From: Neobacillus niacini NBRC 15566 | GTDB taxonomy: Bacteria; Bacillota; Bacilli; Bacillales; Cytobacillaceae | Assembly (NCBI RefSeq): GCF_001591505.1 | Contig: NZ_BCVA01000013.1 | Location: 1-64,000, forward strand | Length of the DNA: 64,000 nt | Reading direction: 5' to 3' | In this document: piece after piece, positions 10,905 through 18,632 of the stretch | Layout: each line of letters opens with the position of its first letter | How positions within the stretch are numbered: position 1 is the first letter of the stretch | Translations under genes and position numbers: made by a program | Notes under the pieces: generated by a model | What the model was told of the DNA's origin: nothing | The model's input: only the letters and a program-made list of their open reading frames with translations | Databases searched by the model: none

Positions 10905-10946
10905 GAGAGAGGTACAGTCATAATGATTGTATCTCTCTATTTTTTT
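10905..10946 (+). terminator. Second terminator downstream of groEL
   Basis: Stem GAGAGAGGTACA with TGTATCTCTCT and a T7 run. No gene is seen between 10801 and 10904, so this either backs up the groEL terminator or ends an unrecognised short RNA. 10947-11146 shows nothing coding. Confidence 0.75.
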
Positions 10947-11146
10947 AGGAATAATTATTGGAGATAAAATTAATGCTAAGTTACTAGTTATAATGTTTAG
11001 GACTAATGATATTAACTAAAGTTATTAACCGAATGCTTGAGCTAACATCACAGATTATTTAGCTACTGAATATGACATTTACCTAACAGCATTGAAAGGG
11101 ATTTTAAACTTTAGTAAAATGGTGGAAAAAGGTAGGGGGATCTGCT

Positions 11147-11491
11147 GTGGGTACACAACATGAAATGAGTACGGTTCTTGTTACTGCTTATGCGAAGGCT
11201 CCGACTGGGAGTGCGATGTTTGAGGTTTATAAACATGCAGGGATTGTTTTGGAGATTGATCCTAGCGATCATACAATTTTGAATGCTGAGTTTACGTTTA
11301 TTACGGATTTAGCCAAGGACTTTTTTAAACGGCTAATTGTCGGATATAATTTAACTAATGGGGTGGATGAGCTTATAGCGAGGATTGAAGCTCATTATTT
11401 CGCTCCATCAACCAATTCCGTGATTGTTGCATTGAAAGCGGCAAATAAAAGGTATCTTGAAAAAATTAATCAGTTTGAAGATAAAAAATAA
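11147..11491 (+). CDS. DUF3870 domain-containing protein
   Basis: A 114-residue cytoplasmic protein matching DUF3870, whose members share a core of the type YAKAPTGSA...GIVLEIDP...LAKDFFKRLIVGYNL. Function is unknown; members often sit beside genes for CoA-ester or amino acid catabolism. The start is GTG with GGTAGGGGGA upstream; a later Met (residue 7) is possible. It lies immediately before the promoter and leader of the AtoE-type transporter gene, on the same strand, which suggests a link to that catabolic block. Confidence 0.8.
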   Translation: MGTQHEMSTVLVTAYAKAPTGSAMFEVYKHAGIVLEIDPSDHTILNAEFTFITDLAKDFFKRLIVGYNLTNGVDELIARIEAHYFAPSTNSVIVALKAANKRYLEKINQFEDKK

Positions 11492-11492
11492 T

Positions 11493-11521
11493 TTGACAAT
11501 TAATCTGAAGTGTTTTATATT
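11493..11521 (+). promoter_or_regulatory. SigA promoter of the atoE leader
   Basis: Consensus TTGACA (11493-11498), 17-bp spacer, TATATT (11516-11521). It begins one base after the DUF3870 stop codon. Confidence 0.8.
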
Positions 11522-11529
11522 TTAGATAA

Positions 11530-11664
11530 ATAATTATCTAAGAAAAGCATCTTCTTAATGATGGAATACACCCATTCCAATTTTAATTAAGGATACCTAG
11601 CTTTTCCAAGAGACAATAAGAAACCTTTCTGTTTTCTTATTCCTTTTGGGGGCTAGGTATTTTT
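11530..11664 (+). ncRNA. Structured attenuator leader upstream of the SCFA transporter gene (leader 1)
   Basis: The predicted 5' RNA has a helix TGGAAT/ATTCCA (11562-11567 with 11574-11579) and then a long terminator hairpin: ACCTAGC (11595-11601) with GCTAGGT (11652-11658), an inner AATAAGAAA/TTTCTTATT stem, and a T run to 11664. The GGAA of the first helix can instead pair with TTCCA at 11604-11608 in the terminator's 5' arm, a classic switch layout. Leader 2 at 13241-13401 has the same plan and shared sequence blocks. No known riboswitch, T-box or ANTAR consensus was recognised. Confidence 0.6.
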
Positions 11665-11752
11665 GTTTTAAAAATTGTCGAAATTTGGAGGTGATTCCTG
11701 TATTAGCAGACATAGGCAGCGAAGAATTATCGAGGTTCTTTTTGTTAACAAA

Positions 11753-11766
11753 TGTAAGCGTTAACC
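11753..11766. promoter_or_regulatory. cre site (CcpA catabolite repression)
   Basis: TGTAAGCGTTAACC differs only at the last base from the amyO cre sequence TGTAAGCGTTAACA. It lies 91 bp upstream of the transporter start and after the attenuator, so CcpA would act as a roadblock or on a local promoter. The rest of 11665-11856 shows no convincing gene. Confidence 0.72.
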
Positions 11767-11856
11767 TGGGGATTGATTATTTGGTTCATTTAAAGAAAAT
11801 ATAAGCTTTAACTATAAGGGAAGCATCATAAAAAATATGTTTAAGGGGGCGCAGTG

Positions 11857-13194
11857 ATGGAGAAAGTCACAAATTTTTTTACGAATCTAATGAGAAAGTA
11901 CTTACCGGATCCATTTGTATTTGCCATCGGATTAACGATTCTTACAATGATCTTGGCGATGATCATACAAGGACAGGGGTTTGTTGAGGCTACAACTAGC
12001 TGGGGTTCAGGCTTTTGGAATTTGTTATCGTTTACAACACAAATGGCCGTTATTCTGGCGATGGGTTATGTACTTGCAACCGCTCCGATAACCGATCGTT
12101 TTTTAAACAAGATTGTAGCGCTCGTTAACACTCCTAAAACGGCGATTATTGTTGCCACGCTTGTTGGGGGAATTGGCAGTTATCTTAATTGGGGATTTGG
12201 ATTAGTAATCGGGGGAATCATTGCTAAAAAACTAGCATTAAAGGTTAAAGGGGTTCATTATCCACTTATTATCGCGGCTGGTTATAGCGGTTTTACCCTA
12301 TATGGTCTAGGATTTTCGGCCAGTATTCCTGTTTTAATCTCGACTGCAGGCCACCCGATGGAAGCTGCAATGGGAGTCGTTACACTAGCGGAAACAATTT
12401 TTTCATTGCCAATGCTGCTTACTAGCCTTGTCGTAATCATTACACTTCCACTATTAAATGCATGGCTTCATCCGAAAAATAAAGACAGCATTATCGAAAT
12501 AAATCCCGCTGTTGAGGCGCAGGAACAAATAGCGGCATCAGCGGCAGCAACATTTGAAGAACCAACTCTTGCAAACAAACTAAACAATAGCCGCCTGCTT
12601 TCTCTTGCCATTGGCTTAATCGGTATTGTTTATGTTATTTCCTTTTTTAATCAAGGTGGAAAGCTTGATCTGAATATGATCAACTTCATCATTCTTTTCC
12701 TAGGGATAATTCTTTTAGGTACTCCGGCAAAGTATGTTGCAAATTTAAATGAGGGAATTAAAACGATTTCTGGTATTATACTTCAATATCCTTTCTATGC
12801 TGGTATTATGGCGATAATGGCTGGTTCTGGATTAGTTGATACGATTGCTCACTGGTTTGTCCAATTTTCAACAGCAGAAACCCTGCCTTTCTGGGGGTTA
12901 ATTAGCTCATTCTTTATTAACTTCTTTGCACCATCTGCTGGGGGACACTGGGTCGTTCAGGGGCCATTTATGATTGATGCTGCCAAAGAATTGGGTGCAT
13001 CTATCAGCCAGACATCAATGTCTGTTATGCTCGGGAATGCATGGAATGATTTGGTTCAGCCATTCTGGATCTTACCGGCTTTAGCTTTATCCGGTTTGAA
13101 GTTAAAAGATGTCATGGGTTATACCGTTGTCATGATGTTCTGGATTGGAATTGTTTACTCTGCTGCGGTTCTTCTTTGGGGATTTTTGGGCTAA
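11857..13194 (+). CDS. Short-chain fatty acid transporter, AtoE family
   Basis: A 445-residue inner-membrane permease of the SCFA/AtoE family (PF02667), with about 11 hydrophobic segments and the family blocks YLNWGFGLVIGG and FAPSAGGHWVVQGP. Such proteins import short-chain fatty acids such as butyrate or acetoacetate. I chose ATG 11857 over the adjacent GTG at 11854; AAGGGGGC precedes it. The CoA-transferase operon follows 234 bp later with its own leader, so uptake and activation are probably coordinated. Confidence 0.9.
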   Translation: MEKVTNFFTNLMRKYLPDPFVFAIGLTILTMILAMIIQGQGFVEATTSWGSGFWNLLSFTTQMAVILAMGYVLATAPITDRFLNKIVALVNTPKTAIIVATLVGGIGSYLNWGFGLVIGGIIAKKLALKVKGVHYPLIIAAGYSGFTLYGLGFSASIPVLISTAGHPMEAAMGVVTLAETIFSLPMLLTSLVVIITLPLLNAWLHPKNKDSIIEINPAVEAQEQIAASAAATFEEPTLANKLNNSRLLSLAIGLIGIVYVISFFNQGGKLDLNMINFIILFLGIILLGTPAKYVANLNEGIKTISGIILQYPFYAGIMAIMAGSGLVDTIAHWFVQFSTAETLPFWGLISSFFINFFAPSAGGHWVVQGPFMIDAAKELGASISQTSMSVMLGNAWNDLVQPFWILPALALSGLKLKDVMGYTVVMMFWIGIVYSAAVLLWGFLG

Positions 13195-13211
13195 AATTCT
13201 GATTATTTAAG

Positions 13212-13240
13212 TCAACTTTGAAAAATAAATATGATATAAT
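13212..13240 (+). promoter_or_regulatory. Extended -10 promoter of the CoA-transferase operon
   Basis: A consensus TATAAT at 13235-13240 is preceded by TG (extended -10, TGATATAAT). The -35 (TCAACT at 13212-13217, 17-bp spacing) is poor, which fits extended -10 promoters. Confidence 0.65.
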
Positions 13241-13401
13241 AGAAGAAATATGAAAAATCTAATCAGGTTCCTGATTATGATGATGGAAAGTTGAAATCTT
13301 CATGGTGAGAACGCTCAACCCGTTTTCATTTAATTGAGATAGCCCAGCCTTTCCAAAAGATGAGCGCCTACGCGTTTTCTTTTGGAGGACTGGGCTTTTT
13401 G
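13241..13401 (+). ncRNA. Structured attenuator leader upstream of the CoA-transferase operon (leader 2)
   Basis: First a hairpin TAATCAG/CTGATTA (13260-13277), then ATGGAAA (13283-13289) able to pair with TTTTCAT (13323-13329). A terminator follows: AGCCCAG (13341-13347) with CTGGGCT (13390-13396), inner TCCAAAAGA/TCTTTTGGA, then T5. TGGAAAG at 13284-13290 can alternatively pair over seven bases with CTTTCCA (13349-13355) in the terminator arm. Shared blocks with leader 1 are GATGGAA, CCC-TT, TTTAATT-AG-ATA and the terminator arms. Confidence 0.6.
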
Positions 13402-13428
13402 TTTGGCAAAAATTGAGAGGTGATTAGG

Positions 13429-14112
13429 ATGCAAAAGGTTAAGCTAGTAGAAGAGGTCATAAATACAATCCAATCAGGCGACATCCTTATGGTGGGAGGA
13501 TTTGGGCTTGTAGGGGCGCCTTTAACGTTGATAGATGAACTAACCAGACTCGATGTCAATCAGTTAACGATCATTAGTAATAATCTGGGGGAAGCCGGTA
13601 AAGGGCTTGGAATTTTATTGCGCCAGGGAAAAATTAAAAAAGCAATAGGTTCTTATTTTACTAGCAATCGTGAAGTTGGAGATTTTTATAACCAAGGGAA
13701 ATTGGACATTCAATTAATGCCCCAAGGTACGATGTCCGAGTCGATTCGTGCAGGTGGTGCAGGAATAGGCGGCTATTATACAAAAACCAGTGCAGGTACG
13801 GAACTCGCAAAAGGGAAAGAAGTGCGCGAGATTGATGGGGAGCTTTATGTTTTAGAGAAGCCGTTAAAAGCAAACGTTGCCTTGGTAAAAGCGGCTAAGG
13901 CAGATAAGCTTGGAAATTTAGTGTATTACAAAACAGCGCGCAATTTTAATCCATTAATGGTGACAGCCGCAGATTATGTGATTGCAGAAGTAGACGAAAT
14001 TGTCGAAGTCGGAGAATTATCTCCAGAAGAGATTGTAACGCCTCACTTATTCGTTGATGCGATCGTGGAGAGCAAATTGATATTGAAAAAGGAAGGAGTG
14101 GTTTCCAAATGA
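13429..14112 (+). CDS. 3-oxoacid/3-oxoadipate CoA-transferase subunit A
   Basis: The alpha subunit (227 residues) of a family I CoA-transferase that moves CoA from succinyl- or acetyl-CoA to a 3-oxoacid. The glycine-rich CoA-binding loop GGFGLVGAP lies near residues 22-30. The ATG at 13429 follows GAGAGGTGA; the track-frame GTG nine bases earlier lies within that site. It overlaps subunit B by ATGA. Substrate could be acetoacetate (ScoA type) or 3-oxoadipate (PcaI type); downstream genes favour the latter. Confidence 0.9.
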   Translation: MQKVKLVEEVINTIQSGDILMVGGFGLVGAPLTLIDELTRLDVNQLTIISNNLGEAGKGLGILLRQGKIKKAIGSYFTSNREVGDFYNQGKLDIQLMPQGTMSESIRAGGAGIGGYYTKTSAGTELAKGKEVREIDGELYVLEKPLKANVALVKAAKADKLGNLVYYKTARNFNPLMVTAADYVIAEVDEIVEVGELSPEEIVTPHLFVDAIVESKLILKKEGVVSK

Positions 14113-14762
14113 GTAAGGAAAGTCAAGAGCTAATTTCCAAACGTGCTGCAGCAGAATTACAGCCAAACTCGATTGTAAACCTGGGAATCGGAATTCCAAC
14201 CCTTGTGGCTAAATATGTAGATTCCAGTTCCGTTTATTTCCATACGGAAAATGGAATGATTGGGGTATCAGAGCTAACAAGTGAGGATGACTTTGATCCT
14301 AGCTTGGTTAATGCCGGGAAGCTGCCAATTTCGGAAGGTATCGGTGCCTCTTATTTTAACAGTGGAGAGTCCTTTGCGATGATTCGCGGTGGTCATGTGA
14401 ATGTAGCCATTCTTGGTGCGCTGCAGGTCGATGAACAGGGGTTAATTGCCAACTGGGCAATACCGGGGCAAAATATTATGGGCGTCGGTGGAGCGATGGA
14501 CCTTTTAAGCGGAGCACAAAAAGTCATTGTCACGACGAATCATACGTCTAAAAAGGGTGAGTCCAAAATTGTTAAAAAGTGTACCTATCCAATTACTTCA
14601 CTCCGAAAGGTCGATTTAATCATCACCGAACTGGCTGTATTTGAGTTTAGTGGCGGACACATGGTTTTAAAAGAGTTAATGCCTGGTGTAAGTTTGGCTG
14701 AAGTCAAGGATAAAACAGAGGCAAACTTTGAAATTAGTGATTCAATTACAATCTTATGCTAA
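14109..14762 (+). CDS. 3-oxoacid/3-oxoadipate CoA-transferase subunit B
   Basis: The beta subunit (217 residues). The catalytic glutamate is in HTENGMIG near residue 45, the conserved family I site that forms the glutamyl-CoA thioester. The ATGA overlap with the alpha subunit gene gives coupled, stoichiometric translation. Family length is normal. The thiolase gene follows after 12 bp. Confidence 0.9.
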   Translation: MSKESQELISKRAAAELQPNSIVNLGIGIPTLVAKYVDSSSVYFHTENGMIGVSELTSEDDFDPSLVNAGKLPISEGIGASYFNSGESFAMIRGGHVNVAILGALQVDEQGLIANWAIPGQNIMGVGGAMDLLSGAQKVIVTTNHTSKKGESKIVKKCTYPITSLRKVDLIITELAVFEFSGGHMVLKELMPGVSLAEVKDKTEANFEISDSITILC

Positions 14763-14774
14763 GGAGTTGGTAAC

Positions 14775-15974
14775 TTGGATAATCGCGTATTTGTTGTGAG
14801 TGCAAAGAGGACTGCAGTGGGGAAAATTGGCGGATCATTGAAAAATGTTCAGCCGGATGATCTCTTGGTTCCGTTATTTGAAGATTTGAAATCTAGCAAT
14901 CTAGTTCCTGATGGTGTGATTGATGAAGTTATTATTGGTCAGGCAAAACAAAGTCAGGACCAGTCGAATATCGCCCGCAAGGCTTTGTTGAAAACTGATT
15001 TACCGGAATCTCTTCCAGGATATACGGTTCATCGTCAATGTGGTTCCGGTATGCAGGCAATTCATAATGCCTTTATGGCGATTCGTTCTGGAGTAGGGCA
15101 TGCTTATATTGTCGGTGGGGTGGAAAGCATGAGCTGCGCTCCTTATTATATCCGAAATGGACGATATGGATTGCTTTCAGGGAACGGCGAAATCTTGGAT
15201 CCGAACAAGGAAAGCCAGCCTGGCTCACAGCCTGAGGAAAAATACGGCCGGCTTGTGATGGGAATGACAGCTGAGAATTTAGCTGATGACTATGCCATTT
15301 CTCGTGAAGAGCAGGATTTATTTGCCTTTGAAAGCCAGGTAAAAGCATTTAACGCAATCGCAAATGGCCGATTTGAGAATGAAATTGTTCCTGTTTCAAT
15401 TCCACAAAAAAAAGGAGAGCCTATTCTATTCTCTGTTGATGAACATCCAAGAAAAACGAGCTTGGATAAGCTAGCAACATTGCAGCCTGCTTTTAAAAAA
15501 GGTGGGACGGTTACCGCAGGAAATGCATCTGGATTAAATGATGGCGCTTCAATGCTATTGGTGGTTTCCGGTGAAGTAATAGAGAAATATCAGCTTCAGC
15601 CTTTGGTTGAGATTGTTGCACTTGGTGTTTCCGGCGTACAGCCGGACCGGATGGGCATTGGTCCCGTTGAGGCAAGCAAAAGAGCAGTGGAAATGGCTAA
15701 TATCAGCCTAGAGGATCTCGATTTGGTAGAATTAAATGAGGCCTTTGCGGCACAAGCGTTAGCTTGTATTAAAGAGCTGAATTTACCATTGGAGAAAATT
15801 AATGTCAACGGTGGAGCCATAGCGCTTGGTCATCCAATCGGAAACAGCGGTGCGAGGATCAGCGTTACACTGATCCATGAAATGAAGAAGCGGAATGCAA
15901 AATGGGGACTCGGTACCTTATGTATCGCTGGCGGACAAGGGATTGCCACATTATTCCGGTCGGTTGAGGAATAG
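14775..15974 (+). CDS. Thiolase (acetyl-CoA acetyltransferase or 3-oxoadipyl-CoA thiolase)
   Basis: A 399-residue thiolase that cleaves a 3-oxoacyl-CoA with CoA to acetyl-CoA and a shortened acyl-CoA. The nucleophile Cys89 is in HRQCGSGMQ, the His motif is ALGHPIGNSGAR and the second Cys is in LCIAGGQG. The start is TTG after AGGAGTTGG. In the same operon as the CoA-transferase, it completes conversion of a 3-oxoacid to acetyl-CoA. Chain-length preference cannot be read from sequence. Confidence 0.93.
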   Translation: MDNRVFVVSAKRTAVGKIGGSLKNVQPDDLLVPLFEDLKSSNLVPDGVIDEVIIGQAKQSQDQSNIARKALLKTDLPESLPGYTVHRQCGSGMQAIHNAFMAIRSGVGHAYIVGGVESMSCAPYYIRNGRYGLLSGNGEILDPNKESQPGSQPEEKYGRLVMGMTAENLADDYAISREEQDLFAFESQVKAFNAIANGRFENEIVPVSIPQKKGEPILFSVDEHPRKTSLDKLATLQPAFKKGGTVTAGNASGLNDGASMLLVVSGEVIEKYQLQPLVEIVALGVSGVQPDRMGIGPVEASKRAVEMANISLEDLDLVELNEAFAAQALACIKELNLPLEKINVNGGAIALGHPIGNSGARISVTLIHEMKKRNAKWGLGTLCIAGGQGIATLFRSVEE

Positions 15975-16108
15975 AAGCTTCCTTTTTATAGTTTGAAAGG
16001 CTTTGGAAACTACATTGTGAACTTCGTGGAATAAATGGTGGACTCAGCGGATTTATCTTCAAAATACTCGGAATTAAAGTCAACGAAAAACTTTTAGGGG
16101 ATGATAAA

Positions 16109-16861
16109 ATGACAACAACTTTTAATGGGTTAGAATTTTTCGAACGTGTTTACGGTCAGGTTCCGGATTGGGTAGCTAAAATGCATCATTTTGCACCAAA
16201 GGCACTTGAGTATTACACAAAATTAAGAGGCGAGATTTTAGTTGATGGGGCTCTTTCTAAAAAGGAGAAAGAATTAATCCTTGTTGGAATCAATGCGGCG
16301 CGCCGATATGAACGAAGCATGATCTATCATACAAAGGGAGCCATCGATTCAGGTGCAACAATCGAGGAGATTGCCGATGTATTGGCTACTTGTATCATTT
16401 CTAGAGGGATTCCAGCTTGGTTTACGGGTGTAAAAGCCATCGAATATGCTGTTTCATATGTAGGAAAAGAAGAGGTGAATGCTTCTCCTGCTTTAGATGA
16501 AGAGGCCTTCTTCGCTTCCCTTGCTGATTATAACCGTTATTATGAAAAAGAAGCCGGCGGGGAAATTCCAAATTGGGTTAAAGTCTTGAACCAATTCAAC
16601 CCTTCTGTTACAGAAAGGTATACAGATTTAAGAAGGTCTGTTCTTAGAGACAATGTGGTTTCACGTAAATTAAAGGAACTTGTCTTAGTTGGAATCAATG
16701 TTGCGGAAATGTACCAAAGAGGGATTGAACTCCATATTCAAGGTGCGAAAAAGTGTGGAGCAACAGAGGCGGAAATTGCTGATGTATCGCTTGTTGCTCT
16801 GCTGACAGCTGGCATTCCTGCATGGTTTGAAGGCAGTGATTATTTATCAATTGAAAAATAA
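16109..16861 (+). CDS. Carboxymuconolactone decarboxylase family protein, two-domain
   Basis: A 250-residue protein made of two CMD repeats: the first with KGAIDSGATIEEIADVL, the second with QGAKKCGATEAEIADV, each followed by a GIPAWF segment. The AhpD-type CxxC redox pair is absent, so a peroxidase role is unlikely and a PcaC-like decarboxylase or lyase role fits better. Start ATG follows TAGGGG. It lies between the thiolase and a PcaD-like hydrolase, which supports a beta-ketoadipate-type pathway. Exact substrate unknown. Confidence 0.85.
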   Translation: MTTTFNGLEFFERVYGQVPDWVAKMHHFAPKALEYYTKLRGEILVDGALSKKEKELILVGINAARRYERSMIYHTKGAIDSGATIEEIADVLATCIISRGIPAWFTGVKAIEYAVSYVGKEEVNASPALDEEAFFASLADYNRYYEKEAGGEIPNWVKVLNQFNPSVTERYTDLRRSVLRDNVVSRKLKELVLVGINVAEMYQRGIELHIQGAKKCGATEAEIADVSLVALLTAGIPAWFEGSDYLSIEK

Positions 16862-16876
16862 AAAGAGGTGTTTGGG

Positions 16877-17653
16877 ATGAATTTTATAGAAGTTAATGGT
16901 ACCCGGCTACATTACCGTTTCGACGGCAAGGAGGGGCTTCCTGTACTAGTACTCTCTAATTCTCTTGGGACCGACCTTTCGATGTGGGATCCTCAGATAG
17001 AGGCACTGACACAAGATTTTTGCGTGTTACGATATGACACTCGAGGACATGGTGCTTCCGATGTGCCCCAAGGTCCCTACACAATTGAGCAGCTTGGCAA
17101 AGATGTAGTCGGCTTGTTGGACGGTTTGGGGATTGAACGTGCCCACTTTGCTGGTGTTTCGATGGGCGGCATGACAGGTATGTGGCTGGCATTAAATACT
17201 CCTGAGCGTCTTGCGAATTTGGCGCTTTGCAATACAGCGGCTTACATTGGGCCTCGTGAAATCTGGGATACAAGAATTGCCAATGTACGTAATGGAGGAA
17301 TGGAAGCCATCGCGGAAGGGGTATTGGTACGCTGGTTCCAGGAACCTTTTATTGAGCAAGGTTCAGCAGAGTTGGATAAGGTGAAAAAAGTACTATTGGA
17401 GATGTCACCGGAAGGATATACCGCAGCCTGTATGGCTGTTCGTGATATGGATCAGAGGGATACAGTCAAGCATATCAAGGTGCCAACATTAGTGATTTCC
17501 GGAAGCGGTGATTTAGCAACGCCTCCACGCGATGGACAATACCTGGCAGAACAGATTCAAGGTGCGCACTACGTTGAGCTCGAGGGGGCTCACTTGTCCA
17601 ATATCGAAGCTGTGGAAAAATTTACAAAAGAATTGCTGGAGTTTTTGTCATAG
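16877..17653 (+). CDS. pcaD: Alpha/beta hydrolase, 3-oxoadipate enol-lactonase-like
   Basis: A 258-residue alpha/beta hydrolase. The nucleophile elbow is GVSMGG, the oxyanion region is SNSLGTDLSMWD, and the catalytic His lies in EGAHLSN near the C-terminus; these fit 3-oxoadipate enol-lactonase (PcaD), which opens the lactone to 3-oxoadipate. Start ATG follows AGAGGTG. It is last in the operon, 15 bp after the CMD gene. Enol-lactonase is the best call; a related esterase is possible. Confidence 0.82.
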   Translation: MNFIEVNGTRLHYRFDGKEGLPVLVLSNSLGTDLSMWDPQIEALTQDFCVLRYDTRGHGASDVPQGPYTIEQLGKDVVGLLDGLGIERAHFAGVSMGGMTGMWLALNTPERLANLALCNTAAYIGPREIWDTRIANVRNGGMEAIAEGVLVRWFQEPFIEQGSAELDKVKKVLLEMSPEGYTAACMAVRDMDQRDTVKHIKVPTLVISGSGDLATPPRDGQYLAEQIQGAHYVELEGAHLSNIEAVEKFTKELLEFLS

Positions 17654-17860
17654 ATCCTGGTACCGCAGATATTTTTTTATTAAAAGTGCAATACTTTACA
17701 AATGTGTTTGTAGAGTTTGCGCTTTTTTTGTTCTCGAGGGGGGAAGGAATGACCTTATTGGATTTAGATGTGTTACCGCCTGTATTTCCACTAATAAATT
17801 TGAAACTCTTTATTAGACAATTATTTTACTTAAAACAGCCAAAAATTCGTTTGTTAAAAG

Positions 17861-17995
17861 GGCTTAGGCGGTATTTAATTAAACGTTTAATTAGTTGAAT
17901 TGGTTCTAACTAAACGATTGATTAGAAGGCCTTTAAATACTGTCAAAACAGTGATTAAACCTTGCTAGTAGGAAGAACATTGTCGGAATTGGAAT
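17861..17995. repeat. Dispersed repeat with twin AAACGTTT-type palindromes (copy 1)
   Basis: Two 20-bp dyads, TTAATTAAACGTTTAATTAG and CTAACTAAACGATTGATTAG, sit 20 bp apart after GGGCTTAGGCGGTATT. The whole ~130-bp segment is homologous to 62095-62227 upstream of glpD. No gene is convincing in 17654-18073. The dyads look like operators with a central CG (LacI- or TetR-type), but the regulator is unknown. Confidence 0.65.
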
Positions 17996-18073
17996 CAAGT
18001 AAAACTAGTAGCAAGCTTCAAAGAAGGTATTGATAGGCTTTTCTCACATGGATTCGGACGAAGGCGCATTAAA

Positions 18074-18211
18074 GGGCGGTATAATGTAATCAAGCCCTCC
18101 AGCCCTTGATATATATAGGGTTTTGAGTGATTTGATAACAAAATGCTAATACATTGAAAAATAAAAGAGACTTCTCATGAGTTCAGCGAACTTTTGAGAG
18201 GCTTCTTTTTT
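18074..18211 (+). repeat. Dispersed element, copy 2 (groEL-3'-like motif to terminator)
   Basis: GGGCGGTATAATGTAAT at 18074-18090 is followed 75 bp later by a terminator hairpin at 18165-18211 (AAGAGACTTCTCA with TGAGAGGCTTCTT, nested AGTTC/GAACT, T run). Arrangement and motifs match the groEL-distal copy, though this copy is the most diverged. Confidence 0.55.
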
Positions 18212-18380
18212 CATTTCTTGCGTACGTGCCCAGATAGACATTTTTGGCTATCTATTCATCTGAACGGTCGAGTCAGTCTTTAAGTATTGTTTCTCTAGAG
18301 GGTAGTCCTTACACAACGCTTTAATATACCTCTTTCTTGAGGCGTGAAAAATAAATTCAAGTCAATATTTTTTGGAATAT

Positions 18381-18425
18381 AAAGGACCATACATTTTAGT
18401 TATGTCTAATATGTGTGGTCCTTTA
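18381..18425 (+). terminator. Inverted repeat, possible terminator
   Basis: AAAGGACCATACA pairs with TGTGTGGTCCTTT across an 18-nt loop. The T-tract after it is short, so it may be structural rather than a terminator. The surrounding 18212-18560 holds no gene. Confidence 0.5.
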
Positions 18426-18562
18426 ATTATTCACAGTAGTTAATGCAACTATTGAAAATAGGAGTCTTTCTTATGGTGTATAACTTTGCAGGAGTAGAGC
18501 TTATATCACATCTTAAAATACCATTAATAACTTGAATACTTTGTGAAATATCAGAATCTTCA

Positions 18563-18611
18563 TTGACAATTAGCGTTTGGGAATCTACTATTGATAATAG
18601 TTATCATTATC
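18563..18611 (+). promoter_or_regulatory. Promoter and Fur-type box of the nik operon
   Basis: TTGACA (18563-18568), 17-bp spacer, TACTAT (18586-18591). Immediately after, 18593-18611 (GATAATAGTTATCATTATC) matches the 19-bp Fur consensus at 16 of 19 positions and covers the expected start site. Iron (or a related metal via a Fur paralogue) should therefore repress nikABCDE. Confidence 0.78.
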
Positions 18612-18632
18612 ACTCAGGAGGATCAACTTACG

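Noticed and set aside
11691..11804. 37-codon frame starting GTG between leader 1 and the transporter gene
   Set aside because: Its start overlaps the only ribosome-like sequence and it contains the cre site; no similarity recognised. Probably non-coding.
13241..13401. T-box for leader 2
   Set aside because: The GGTGG-ACCGCG T-box sequence and specifier loop are absent.
17686..17898. 70-codon plus-strand frame after the enol-lactonase gene
   Set aside because: No ribosome site, biased composition, and it runs into the dyad repeat, so it is not a gene.
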